This document shows positions 9,494 through 17,714 of a stretch of DNA of 64,000 nucleotides, piece after piece. The first letter of the stretch is position 1. Every line of letters starts with the position of its first letter. The notes beneath the pieces are model-generated. The model was not told where the DNA came from and ran no database searches. It saw nothing but the letters and a program-made list of their open reading frames with translations. Source of the stretch: Tardiphaga sp. 709 (GTDB lineage Bacteria; Pseudomonadota; Alphaproteobacteria; Rhizobiales; Xanthobacteraceae); assembly GCF_032401055.1 (NCBI RefSeq), contig NZ_CP135529.1, positions 2,604,001 through 2,668,000 of the forward strand, given 5' to 3'. The translations under genes and the position numbers were made by a program.

Positions 9494-10137
9494 GCAATGA
9501 CCTGTCCCACATCCATCGCTTCGTGCCGGGCAACCGGCACGAGGCAACACCGCTCCTGCTGCTGCACGGCACCGGCGGTGACGAAAGCGATCTGCTGCCG
9601 CTCGGCGAGGCGATTGCGCCGGGCGCGGCCCTACTCTCACCGCGCGGCCAGGTGCTGGAGCATGGCATGCCACGCTTCTTTCGCCGGCTCGCCGAAGGCG
9701 TGTTCGACGAGGACGACGTGGTCAGTCGCGCCAACGAGCTCGCGGACTTCCTCACCGAAGCACGCAAGCGTTACGGGCTCAAAGCACCCATCGCGCTCGG
9801 CTATTCCAACGGCGCCAATATCGCGGCCGCGATGATGCTGTTGCGGCCGGACGTGCTGGCGGGCGGCATCTTGCTGCGGGCGATGGTGCCGTTGCGTGAG
9901 GCGCCGGCGGCGGATCTTGCCGGCAAACCGGTCCTGATCGTATCAGGCCAATCCGATCCGATCATCCCGCCGAGCAATTCGCAGCGACTCGCCGTGATGC
10001 TGACGAAAGCGGGCGCCCATGTACAGCACCGCACGCTGCCCGTTGGCCATCAGCTCTCGCAGGCGGATCTGACCATTGCGAAAGAATGGTTCGGGAATGT
10101 TGAGGTGGCGAGACAGCCAACGAGCGTGGCCGTTTAA
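9490..10137 (+). CDS. alpha/beta hydrolase (MhqD/carboxylesterase-like)
   Basis: A 215-residue serine hydrolase. The oxyanion-hole segment is LLHGTGGDESDLLPL near residue 25, the nucleophile elbow is GYSNGAN near residue 103, the acid lies in VSGQSDPIIPP near residue 155, and the catalytic His is in VGHQLSQAD near residue 187. It matches phospholipase/carboxylesterase proteins such as MhqD, which accompany quinone-cleaving dioxygenases. Its start codon overlaps the dioxygenase stop (ATGA), so the two are translated together. The exact substrate is not evident. Confidence 0.83.
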   Translation: MSNDLSHIHRFVPGNRHEATPLLLLHGTGGDESDLLPLGEAIAPGAALLSPRGQVLEHGMPRFFRRLAEGVFDEDDVVSRANELADFLTEARKRYGLKAPIALGYSNGANIAAAMMLLRPDVLAGGILLRAMVPLREAPAADLAGKPVLIVSGQSDPIIPPSNSQRLAVMLTKAGAHVQHRTLPVGHQLSQADLTIAKEWFGNVEVARQPTSVAV

Positions 10138-10159
10138 CTTTTCATCGCCCCATACACTC

Positions 10160-10244
10160 GTCATGCCCGGGCTTGTCCCGGGCATCCACGTCTTCGTTCA
10201 CGCGCAACAAGGCGTGGGTGGCCGGGACAAGCCCGGCCACGACG
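10160..10244. repeat. palindromic intergenic repeat (REP-like)
   Basis: GTCATGCCCGGGCTTGTCCC begins the element, and the segment near 10221-10240 (GGCCGGGACAAGCCCGGCC) carries the same CCGGGACAAGCCCGG core in the other orientation, so the two halves fold on each other. Convergent genes flank it. The type is familiar from intergenic regions of Bradyrhizobium and Rhodopseudomonas; the copy number elsewhere cannot be seen here. Confidence 0.7.
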
Positions 10245-10271
10245 TGGGGAGAGATCTGCGCAGGAAATTCG

Positions 10272-11969
10272 TTAGAGGTTCGCGCCGCTGAACATCTCGC
10301 TGTACCAATCCGCAATCAGCTTCGGATTGATCCGGCCGTCGACGATGAACACGCCCTGCGCACCATCGGCGACCCAAGTCTTCACGGCATCGAGATCGGC
10401 GAGCGTCCGCACCACCACGCCATCGGCGCCGTAGCCGCGCGCGATAGCGGCAAAATCGGTGACCGGGAATTGCGCCATTCCGGCATTGTAGCCTTCTGGC
10501 CCGAAGTGATGCACTTCAGCGCTGTAGGCGCTGTCGTTATAGATGAAGATGCAGATGCGCTTCTTCAGCCGCACCGCGGTTTCAAGCTCCGCAATCGACA
10601 TCAGGAAGCCGCCGTCACCGACCGCGAGCACGGTCAGCCGCTCCGGCTGCGTCACTGCCGCACCGATCGCACCGGCAAGGCCGAGGCCGATCGACTGGAA
10701 CGCGATCGGAATGCACCAGCCTTTATGGTCGGGCGCGGAAATATAACGCGTCACCCAGCCGACGAAATGCCCGCCGTCGACAACGACGGTGCGATCCTTC
10801 GGCAGGATATCGTCCATCGCCTTGCTCAGCGTGCGCGGATCGATGTGTTCGGCAGTGCTGGTGTCGTCATAGGCCAGATTGTGATTGCCCCTGGCAGTCA
10901 TCACCGCGGCAACCTCTGGCGTGCGCCAGCCGGCCTCGCTGGGCGGCGTCTTGTCAAACGCCTGCAACACGGCAGTGGCCACAGCGGAGGCATCGCCTTC
11001 AAGTTCGAGATCGACCGGACGATGGACGCCGATGCGGCCCTTCTCGACGTCGATCTGCACGAGCTGGGCATAATCCGAAATCAGCTTGCCCTTCTTCGTG
11101 GTCCACATGTTCAGCGACATGCCGAATGCCAGGATCATATCGCTCTGCGCAATCAGTTCGGCCGTGGCCTTCGACGAGAAACCGCCGGCCACGCCGAGAT
11201 TCCACGGATGGCCGGAAAACATCCCGTGCGCCTGCAATGACGTCGCCAGCAGCGCGCCGAGTTTGTCGGCCAGTTGCACCAGTAACGGCTGCGCATCGGC
11301 CACGACAGCGCCATGACCCGCCAGGATCAGCGGTCGCTTCGATGTCCGGATCGTTGCCACGAGTTCGTCCAGCTTTGCCGGATTAATCGTGACCCGCGGC
11401 ATGATCGGCAAATGCTTCTTGCCCATTGTCGCCGCGACCTGCATTTCCTGCACATTGATCGGCAGGCTGAGCACGACCGGCTTGCGCTCGCGCAGCGCCA
11501 GCGACGCCGCCTTCCAGGTGTCGGCATAAGCGCTCTGTGCATCGGCGATCTGCCGCCATTCGCCGCCGACCGCGTGAACGAGTTCGGATTGATTAAAGGC
11601 AAATGCCGACTGCTTGTCGCCCAGCACCACATCGCCTGCGAGAACGAGCAACGGCGTGTCGCTCTTGGCCGCTTCGCCGATGCCGGTGATCGCATTGGTC
11701 AAACCCGGCCCCGCCGTCACACTGACGATGGTCAGGTCATGCGTCAGACGCGCCGCCACATCGGCCATGCTCACCGCGCCGCCCTCATGGCGTGCAGCAA
11801 CGAATTCGACACCGAACTCGGTGAGGCCGAGCGTCACCTTGAAGTTTGCGCCGCCAACGAGACCGAAACAGCGCTTGGCGCCAATATCGGCGATCGCACG
11901 TGCGACCTCGCGCCAGACGGTCGAACTGGCCGGGGTGTGGTCGAGAACTGCAGCGGATGAGGATGTCAT
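10272..11969 (-). CDS. thiamine diphosphate-dependent enzyme, acetolactate synthase-like
   Basis: A 565-residue three-domain ThDP enzyme. The N-terminal Pyr domain has the catalytic Glu in RHEGGAVSMADVAAR (about residue 60), the middle domain follows, and the C-terminal PP domain has the cofactor motif starting GDGGFLMSIAELETA and ending IYNDSAYS. It resembles acetolactate synthase, benzoylformate decarboxylase and oxalyl-CoA decarboxylase, but no ilvN-like small subunit is adjacent, so it is probably not the biosynthetic IlvB. Alternative in-frame ATG codons occur at 12005 and 11969; I used 11969, which better fits the start of the fold. Exact reaction unknown. Confidence 0.82.
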   Translation of the reverse strand: MTSSSAAVLDHTPASSTVWREVARAIADIGAKRCFGLVGGANFKVTLGLTEFGVEFVAARHEGGAVSMADVAARLTHDLTIVSVTAGPGLTNAITGIGEAAKSDTPLLVLAGDVVLGDKQSAFAFNQSELVHAVGGEWRQIADAQSAYADTWKAASLALRERKPVVLSLPINVQEMQVAATMGKKHLPIMPRVTINPAKLDELVATIRTSKRPLILAGHGAVVADAQPLLVQLADKLGALLATSLQAHGMFSGHPWNLGVAGGFSSKATAELIAQSDMILAFGMSLNMWTTKKGKLISDYAQLVQIDVEKGRIGVHRPVDLELEGDASAVATAVLQAFDKTPPSEAGWRTPEVAAVMTARGNHNLAYDDTSTAEHIDPRTLSKAMDDILPKDRTVVVDGGHFVGWVTRYISAPDHKGWCIPIAFQSIGLGLAGAIGAAVTQPERLTVLAVGDGGFLMSIAELETAVRLKKRICIFIYNDSAYSAEVHHFGPEGYNAGMAQFPVTDFAAIARGYGADGVVVRTLADLDAVKTWVADGAQGVFIVDGRINPKLIADWYSEMFSGANL

Positions 11970-12176
11970 GAGGTCACTTTGCACCGATCGCGATCTCCTC
12001 GACATTCAAGGATCGGGCCAAAGTAGTTTAGGTCTAAAGGAATTGCCATATGTCGATCACGCTGGCCCAATCACGTGATCGGGAGAGCGGAACAGGCCCA
12101 GAATTGCCATCTGCGGTGATCCGCAGTGGCCAATTCCGCGCAGATGCGCCTTAATTCAGGGCAGATCGGTCGGCGA

Positions 12177-12500
12177 TTACGCCCGTCCGGCGATCACCAT
12201 GCTGTGCAGGTCGTCGGCCATCTTTGGCGCAGCCGCGTCTTCGAGCGACGATCGCAGGGCCTCGATATCGGCATCCGGCACGGGGCGCCACCCGCAGGGG
12301 CACTGGCCGTCCTGATGGGCAGCAGCAACTTCGCGATAGGTCGAGCCGATCGCGGTTGCCAGAAGACGCATGACCACATCGGGCGCCAGACGTGAACTGT
12401 CGAGCACGCGGCAGAACGTCGTCATGATGGCCTGGTTGAGATAGGTCTGTGCCGAATTCTCGTCGGTGATATCAGAGACCTTGACCTGCTGCGGAAGCAT
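12177..12500 (-). CDS. conserved hypothetical protein (107 aa)
   Basis: A small, soluble, mostly helical protein with no membrane segment. A cysteine pair occurs in GQCPCGWRP near residue 68, which could bind a metal but is isolated. Its base composition and codon use match the neighbours. It lies downstream of FBPase on the same strand, separated by 162 bp that include a palindrome (12600-12620), so it may have its own promoter. I do not recognise a family; the clean ORF, the ATG and the lack of a competing frame support it as a real gene. Confidence 0.6.
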   Translation of the reverse strand: MLPQQVKVSDITDENSAQTYLNQAIMTTFCRVLDSSRLAPDVVMRLLATAIGSTYREVAAAHQDGQCPCGWRPVPDADIEALRSSLEDAAAPKMADDLHSMVIAGRA

Positions 12501-12599
12501 GCGCGTATCCTTTGCGACCCCTGCGTTTGTCTAGGCCGCGGTCACGTCATGCTCAACCCGTTTCGGGCCGGCTGGCCTTAGAAGCCCTCAAGCCTGTCA

Positions 12600-12620
12600 T
12601 GTTTTGAATTGGTCAAAACA
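12600..12620. promoter_or_regulatory. perfect 8-bp palindrome upstream of the 107-aa gene
   Basis: TGTTTTGA, a five-base spacer, then TCAAAACA. It lies in the 162-bp gap between FBPase and the hypothetical gene, 100 bp upstream of the latter. It is not an FNR box (the spacer between TTGA and TCAA is five, not six) and has no T-tract, so an operator is more likely than a terminator. Its regulator is unknown. Confidence 0.35.
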
Positions 12621-12662
12621 GGATGTGTCGTGCGCACATTCTTTGTTCGGCTGCGCTTTGCT

Positions 12663-13673
12663 TTATTCTGCTGCAGCTTGCGCTTGTCCCGCGCTGGCAT
12701 CGAGATGCATGGTCTCGATACGTCTCACCTTGCTGATCGAACCCATGATCAACGGCACGCGCTGATGGATTGCCGTCGGCGCAAGATCGAGAATACGGGT
12801 ACGGCCCGTGGTCGCGCCGCCGCCGGCCTGTTCGACGATGAAGGCCATGGGATGCGCTTCATAGACGAGACGCAGCCGGCCATCGGCATAGCCCTTGCGC
12901 GCATCGGACGGATAGAGAAACACGCCGCCGCGGATCAGGATGCGATAGGCCTCGGCGACCAGGGCTGCAATCCAGCGCATGTTGAAATTCTTGCCACGCG
13001 GGCCATCGACGCCGGCGAGGCACTCCTCGACAAAGTCGCGCACCGGCGCTTCCCAGTGGCGATGGTTGGACGCGTTGATCGCATATTCCGCGCACTCGGC
13101 CGGGATCTGCACGCGCTGGCGAATGCGCTTGTAGCTTCTTGCTGTGCGATCGAGCGTGAAGATATCGACGCCATCACCGAGCGTGAGGACCAGCGATGTC
13201 TGCGGGCCGTAGACAACGAAGCCGGCAGCAATCTGTGCGCTGCCTTTTTGCGTGAATGGGATCGCGCCCTTCGAGGTCGGCATGATCGAGAAGATCGTGC
13301 CCACCGTCATATTGGTTTCGATATTCGACGAACCATCGAGCGGGTCATAGGCGATGTCGAGCAACCCGCCGCTATCACTGATATCCGCTGTCTCGGCTTC
13401 CTCGGAGGCCAGCGCTGCCCAGGACACCGGCTTCAGCGCCGCGCGAACGATCTCGTCGGCGCGGACATCGAGATCCTTCTGCACGTCGCCATCGGCGTTC
13501 TGCGCGCCCTGCGCCTCGCCGGTAATTCCGGCCAGCGCGCCGCAGCCGATCAGGTCGGAGATTTCGATGGAGGCCTTGGCGAAGGCATCGACCGCAGCAG
13601 CGACGGCCAGCCGCAGCGGGTCCTGTCCGGCATAGTCAGCCGTATATCGGGACAGGGGCATGTGGTCGGTCAT
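12663..13673 (-). CDS. cbbF: class I fructose-1,6-bisphosphatase
   Basis: A 336-residue FBPase hydrolysing fructose 1,6-bisphosphate in gluconeogenesis and, where present, the Calvin cycle. Metal-binding motifs are visible: SEEAE (about residue 97), [12 protein letters not shown] (about 118-130) and the later [13 protein letters not shown] and FIVEQAGG segments. The ATG at 13673 follows CGGAG at good spacing; the upstream ATG at 13709 adds 12 residues without homology. It diverges from a CbbR-like LysR gene 155 bp away, hence the Cbb-type name, but no cbbP, cbbT, cbbA or cbbLS follows, so it may be a stand-alone gluconeogenic copy (fbp). Confidence 0.9.
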   Translation of the reverse strand: MTDHMPLSRYTADYAGQDPLRLAVAAAVDAFAKASIEISDLIGCGALAGITGEAQGAQNADGDVQKDLDVRADEIVRAALKPVSWAALASEEAETADISDSGGLLDIAYDPLDGSSNIETNMTVGTIFSIMPTSKGAIPFTQKGSAQIAAGFVVYGPQTSLVLTLGDGVDIFTLDRTARSYKRIRQRVQIPAECAEYAINASNHRHWEAPVRDFVEECLAGVDGPRGKNFNMRWIAALVAEAYRILIRGGVFLYPSDARKGYADGRLRLVYEAHPMAFIVEQAGGGATTGRTRILDLAPTAIHQRVPLIMGSISKVRRIETMHLDASAGQAQAAAE

Positions 13674-13790
13674 CGCAATCTCCGCAAAATACTGGGCTCC
13701 TTCTGGCACATGGCCGTGTCCGGAAGGCCCGGGAATGGCAGAAATGGGTCATTTTGCCCACAGATATTGACCCTCGGGGCCAAATAAAGG

Positions 13791-13820
13791 AACTTTCGTA
13801 AAAATTAGGCGGCGAAAGTT
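13791..13820. promoter_or_regulatory. probable CbbR-like operator (inverted repeat)
   Basis: AACTTTCG and CGAAAGTT form a perfect 8-bp inverted repeat with a 14-base spacer, ending eight bases before the LysR start at 13829. The position, overlapping the regulator's own translation start region and upstream of divergent FBPase, suits autorepression plus FBPase control. Confidence 0.55.
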
Positions 13821-13828
13821 TTCCTTAT

Positions 13829-14803
13829 ATGACGAAGCGCTTCCGCGACATCTCGATCCGCCAGCTGCGTGCACTGGCCGCCGTCGCCGCCAGCGGCAGC
13901 ATTACGGCGGCAGCTTTGAAGATGCGCCTGACACAGCCGGCTGTCACCTTGCAACTGCGCAACCTGCAAGGCCTCGCCGGCCTGCCGCTGATCCAGCGCA
14001 CCGGCGACGGAATGGTCCTGACCGATGCCGGCCGCGAGGTGTTGGCGCTGTCGGAACGGATCGAGGCGGCGATGGCCGCCTGCGCAACATCGCTGGACAT
14101 GATGGCCGGCAAGACCGGCGGGCGCATTTCCATCGGCGCCGTCAGCACCGCGAAATACTTCGTGCCCTTCGCCATCTCCGCCTTCGCGAAGCTCCATCCC
14201 AAGATCGAGATCTTGCTGACGGTCGGCAATCGCGAGGAGACCATCGCAGGTCTGCGCAGCTACGATCTCGATATCGCGATCATGGGCCGGCCGCCCGTCG
14301 GGATCGACATGGATGTGAACCTGATCGGCGATCATCCGCATGTGATCATCGCACCGAGCGATCATCGCCTCGCGAGCAAGGCGCGCCTCTCTATGAGCGA
14401 TCTTGCAGGCGAGACTTTCCTGACGCGTGAGCCCGGCTCGGGCACGCGCGGGTTGATGGAGCAATTGTTCGAGAGCGCAGGCTTGCGTGCCACGATCGGT
14501 ATGGAGATGGACAGCAATGAGACCATCAAACAGGCCGTGATGGCCGGGCTCGGCATCGCCTTCATCTCCGCGCATACGGTGGCCACCGAACTGGAGCAGC
14601 GGCGACTGGTGATGCTGGATGTGATCGGCCTGCCGATCATCCGGCAATGGTTCGTGCTCAACCGCAAGGACAAGGTGCTGCTGCCGCCGGCGCAGGCAAT
14701 GCGCGCATTCCTCGCCGCTCAGGGCGCGCAGTTCCTGCCTGCGACGGAAGCCGGCAAATCTGCGCCGGCGCGCCGCAAGTCTCGTAGCCGCGCAGCGCTA
14801 TAG
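13829..14803 (+). CDS. cbbR: LysR family regulator, CbbR-like
   Basis: A 324-residue LysR protein. The N-terminal HTH reads ASGSITAAALKMRLTQPAVT at about residues 18-37, followed by the long helix and an effector-binding domain with GGRISIGAVSTAKYFVPF, a segment typical of CbbR proteins. CbbR proteins activate carbon-fixation genes in response to metabolites such as RuBP or NADPH. Divergence from class I FBPase supports the assignment, although the rest of a cbb operon is missing. No Shine-Dalgarno sequence is clear upstream of the ATG, so translation may be weak or leaderless. The C-terminal tail is basic (ARRKSRSR). Confidence 0.78.
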   Translation: MTKRFRDISIRQLRALAAVAASGSITAAALKMRLTQPAVTLQLRNLQGLAGLPLIQRTGDGMVLTDAGREVLALSERIEAAMAACATSLDMMAGKTGGRISIGAVSTAKYFVPFAISAFAKLHPKIEILLTVGNREETIAGLRSYDLDIAIMGRPPVGIDMDVNLIGDHPHVIIAPSDHRLASKARLSMSDLAGETFLTREPGSGTRGLMEQLFESAGLRATIGMEMDSNETIKQAVMAGLGIAFISAHTVATELEQRRLVMLDVIGLPIIRQWFVLNRKDKVLLPPAQAMRAFLAAQGAQFLPATEAGKSAPARRKSRSRAAL

Positions 14804-14901
14804 CGACCGACCTGGCCTCACCTTGTAGCATCCGGCGAGGGTGATATGGTGTCGCCAGCCCGAGCGCCAACACATCCCTTTACCAATCATCGGAGAATTC
14901 A

Positions 14902-15579
14902 ATGCCTGCTGTCTCGGCAGATAGCACTGCGCCCGTCAGCGTCGTGACCGCCCTTTATCTCGGCACCAAGGTGCTTCACACCGAAGCCGAGCGCTCCGGC
15001 ATCATCAAGGACATGTTGCGCGGTGACGTCAGCCGCAAGGGCTATGTCCTGCTGCAACGAAACCTGCTGGCCGCCTATCAGGCGCTGGAAGCCGGACTTG
15101 AGAGCCATCGCGACACGCCTGTGCTCGCCGCACTCGCCCAGTATCGGCTCGATCGCGCATCGGCGATGCAAGCCGATCTCAATGTGCTGTGCGATGGCGA
15201 TTTTTCTGCTGTGCCGATGCTGCCTGCTGGCGAAGCCTATGCCAAGCGCATCGTGGATGCCGCCAAGGGCGACGGCGAATTGCTGATTGCCCATGCCTAT
15301 ACGCGCTATCTCGGCGATCTCTCCGGCGGCCAGATTCTCAAGCGTCTGCTCGCCAAGAAGCCCGGCCTCGCGCCGGAGGAATTGTCGTTCTACGACTTCC
15401 CGGCCTATGCCGATTTGGCAGCGCTGAAGTCGGACTATCGCACCGCGCTCGATGAAGCCGGCAAGCTTGCCAAGAATCCGCAGGCGATCATCGATGAAGG
15501 CTCGGTCGCGTTCCAGCTCAACACGGATCTGTCCTGGGCCGTGCAGGGTGCGATCGAACAGGCGCCGAGCGCAGCCTGA
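14902..15579 (+). CDS. biliverdin-producing heme oxygenase
   Basis: A 225-residue all-helical heme oxygenase that opens heme to biliverdin, iron and CO. The proximal His is in KVLHTEAERSG at about residue 27, and the distal glycine-rich helix is AYTRYLGDLSGGQ at about residues 132-144, the signature of HO-1/HmuO/BphO proteins. GGAG precedes the ATG. It converges on hemF with only 6 bp between stops, an unusual placement of heme breakdown beside heme synthesis. No bacteriophytochrome or heme-uptake gene is in the window, so whether it serves iron recovery or chromophore supply is open. Confidence 0.9.
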   Translation: MPAVSADSTAPVSVVTALYLGTKVLHTEAERSGIIKDMLRGDVSRKGYVLLQRNLLAAYQALEAGLESHRDTPVLAALAQYRLDRASAMQADLNVLCDGDFSAVPMLPAGEAYAKRIVDAAKGDGELLIAHAYTRYLGDLSGGQILKRLLAKKPGLAPEELSFYDFPAYADLAALKSDYRTALDEAGKLAKNPQAIIDEGSVAFQLNTDLSWAVQGAIEQAPSAA

Positions 15580-15585
15580 TCGACC

Positions 15586-16494
15586 TTACTTCCAGCTGAC
15601 CAGCGGCGGCATCGAGCTCAGAATATTCTCGACGTTGCCGCCGGTCTGCAGGCCGAACATCGTGCCCTTGTCGTAGAGTAGATTGAACTCGACATAGAGC
15701 CCGCGCGTTTCGAGCTGCTGCGCGCGCTCTTCCTCGGTCCAGGCTTCCTGCATCCGTGCACGCACGATGCGCGGATAGACATCGAGGAAGGCCGAGCCGA
15801 CGTCACGCGTGAAGGCGAAGTCCTTCTCGAAATCGCCGGTGTTGAGCTGATCGAAGAAGATGCCGCCGACGCCGCGCGCCACGCCGCGATGCGGCAGAAA
15901 GAAATAGTCGTCGGCCCAGGCCTTGAACTTCTTGTAGTAAGCGGGATCATGCGCATCGCAGGCGCCGCGCATCGCATCGTGAAACGTGATCGTATCCGGC
16001 GCGTCGACCTTGCGCTGCTCGGGCAGCATCGGCGTCAGATCCGCGCCGCCGCCGAACCAGCCCACGGCCGTCGACAGGAAGCGCGTGTTCATGTGCACGG
16101 TCGGCACGCGCGGGCTGCGCGGATGCATGATCAGGCTGATGCTGCTGGAGACGTAGTCGAGCTGCGATCCGCCGCCGGGCATTTGCCGCGCCATCTCCGG
16201 CGACAGCTTGCCATTCGCGGATGAGGTGTGGATGCCGATCTTCTCGAACAGGCGACCGCCCGAGAGGAAACCACCGACGCCGCCGCCGATGCCTGTCGCG
16301 CGGGTCCACGGCTTGTAGGTGAAGGTGGCCGGCGCGCCCGAAAACAGCGCCTGCGGCGCCTCGCGCTCCAGCGCCTCGATCTCGGCGCAGATGCGGTCGC
16401 GGAGGGATTCGAACCAGACCTTGGCGCGGGTGCGGTTCTGTTCGATTTCTGGACTGACGATCGGGGTCATGATGTTCATGGTCTTTTCGCTCAT
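15586..16494 (-). CDS. hemF: oxygen-dependent coproporphyrinogen III oxidase
   Basis: A 302-residue aerobic coproporphyrinogen III oxidase, converting coproporphyrinogen III to protoporphyrinogen IX with O2. Family signatures are GWFGGGADLTP (about residue 164), FHDAMRGACD, DDYFFLPHRGVARGVGGIFF and the C-terminal LYVEFNLLYDKGTMFGLQTG. The length matches HemF. Possible starts are ATG 16494, 16479 and 16470; the protein begins to resemble the family after the last. An FNR-type box (16538-16551) lies about 50 bp upstream, shared with divergent hemE, so oxygen control is plausible. Confidence 0.94.
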   Translation of the reverse strand: MSEKTMNIMTPIVSPEIEQNRTRAKVWFESLRDRICAEIEALEREAPQALFSGAPATFTYKPWTRATGIGGGVGGFLSGGRLFEKIGIHTSSANGKLSPEMARQMPGGGSQLDYVSSSISLIMHPRSPRVPTVHMNTRFLSTAVGWFGGGADLTPMLPEQRKVDAPDTITFHDAMRGACDAHDPAYYKKFKAWADDYFFLPHRGVARGVGGIFFDQLNTGDFEKDFAFTRDVGSAFLDVYPRIVRARMQEAWTEEERAQQLETRGLYVEFNLLYDKGTMFGLQTGGNVENILSSMPPLVSWK

Positions 16495-16537
16495 GATGTT
16501 CGTACAGTCTATATGCCGCCTGCGGCGCGATGACACC

Positions 16538-16551
16538 TTGAGATGCGTCAA
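16538..16551. promoter_or_regulatory. FNR/FixK-type box between hemF and hemE
   Basis: TTGAGATGCGTCAA fits TTGA-N6-TCAA. Its centre is 50 bp from the hemF ATG and about 125 bp from the likely hemE start, so it could act on either divergent gene. An activator placed 41.5 bp from the start site would set a hemE transcript starting near 16586. Confidence 0.55.
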
Positions 16552-16668
16552 AACGTGAGGTGAATCGCCGGTTTTGCGGAATTGCCGCGCCTCGCCAAGA
16601 GCGAAGCGGCGGTGTATCAGAGGCGGCAAAATCATGCCTTTCGGCACCAGTTTCCGGAACCCAAGCAT

Positions 16669-17714
16669 TTGACCCAGTCCACGCCCCGCAAGCCGTTCCT
16701 CGATGTCCTCGCCGGCCAGCGCCAGGCGGTGCCGCCGCTCTGGATGATGCGACAGGCCGGGCGTTATCTGCCTGAATATCGCGAGGTTCGCGCGCGGGCC
16801 GGTGGTTTCCTCGACCTGTGTTTCAATCCGGATTTCGCCACCGAAGTGACGCTGCAGCCGATCCGGCGTTTTGGTTTCGATGCCGCGATCATCTTCTCGG
16901 ATATCCTGGTGATCCCCTATGCGCTCGGCCGCTCGGTCCGCTTCGAGGTCGGCGAAGGCCCGCGGCTCGATCCATTGGACACGCCGGAAAAGGTCGCGAC
17001 GCTCTCACCCGAGGCGGATTTCACCAAGCTCGAACCGGTGTTCGAAGCACTGCGCCGCGTGCGCGCCGAGCTCAATCCGAAGATTACACTGATCGGCTTC
17101 TGCGGCGCGCCTGGACCGTTGCGACCTACATGGTCGCCGGCAAGGGCACGCCGGATCAGGCGCCGGCGCGGATGATGGCCTATCGGCATCCGGAGGCCTT
17201 CGCCAAAATCATCGACACCATCGTCGAGAACTCGATCACTTACTTGCTCAGCCAGCTCAACGCCGGCGCCGATGTACTGCAGATCTTCGATACCTGGGCC
17301 GGCATACTGCCCGCAGCGGAATTCCAGTGCTGGTCGGTGGAGCCGACCAAGCGCATCATCGCAGGTGTGCGTGCAAAGGTGCCGAATGCGAAGATCATCG
17401 GCTTCCCGCGCGGCGCCGGCGCGCTGCTGCCGAGTTATGTCGGCGCCACCGGTGTCGATGCCGTGAGCATCGACTGGGCCGCCGAACCGTCATTCGTGCG
17501 CGAGCGGGTGCAGAGCCACGTCGCCGTGCAGGGCAATCTCGATCCGCTGGTGCTGATCGCCGGTGGCGCCGCGCTCGATCGCGCTGTCGATGACGTGCTG
17601 GCGAATTATGCCAGCGGACGCTTCATCTTCAATCTCGGCCACGGCATCCAGCCGGAAACGCCAATCGCCCATGTGGAGCAGATGGTGAAGCGGGTGCGGG
17701 ATTTCAGGGGATAG
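16669..17714 (+). pseudogene. hemE: uroporphyrinogen decarboxylase, frameshifted by one missing base
   Basis: HemE decarboxylates uroporphyrinogen III to coproporphyrinogen III. The first frame encodes [30 protein letters not shown] and ends correctly at IGFCGAP; the family continuation [16 protein letters not shown] is found only in the next frame. The break is at about 17112: the sequence reads CCTGG where CCTTGG would restore Pro-Trp. The second part runs intact to 17714 with [15 protein letters not shown] and [14 protein letters not shown] lone 1-bp loss in an otherwise perfect, essential gene suggests a sequencing or assembly error, but a true mutation is possible. The start is uncertain: TTG 16669 fits the family length, with TTG 16582 and GTG 16612 further up. 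Confidence 0.88.

Noticed and set aside
12600-12620. TGTTTTGA-N5-TCAAAACA as an FNR box or terminator
   Set aside because: Spacer is five rather than six, and no T-run follows.
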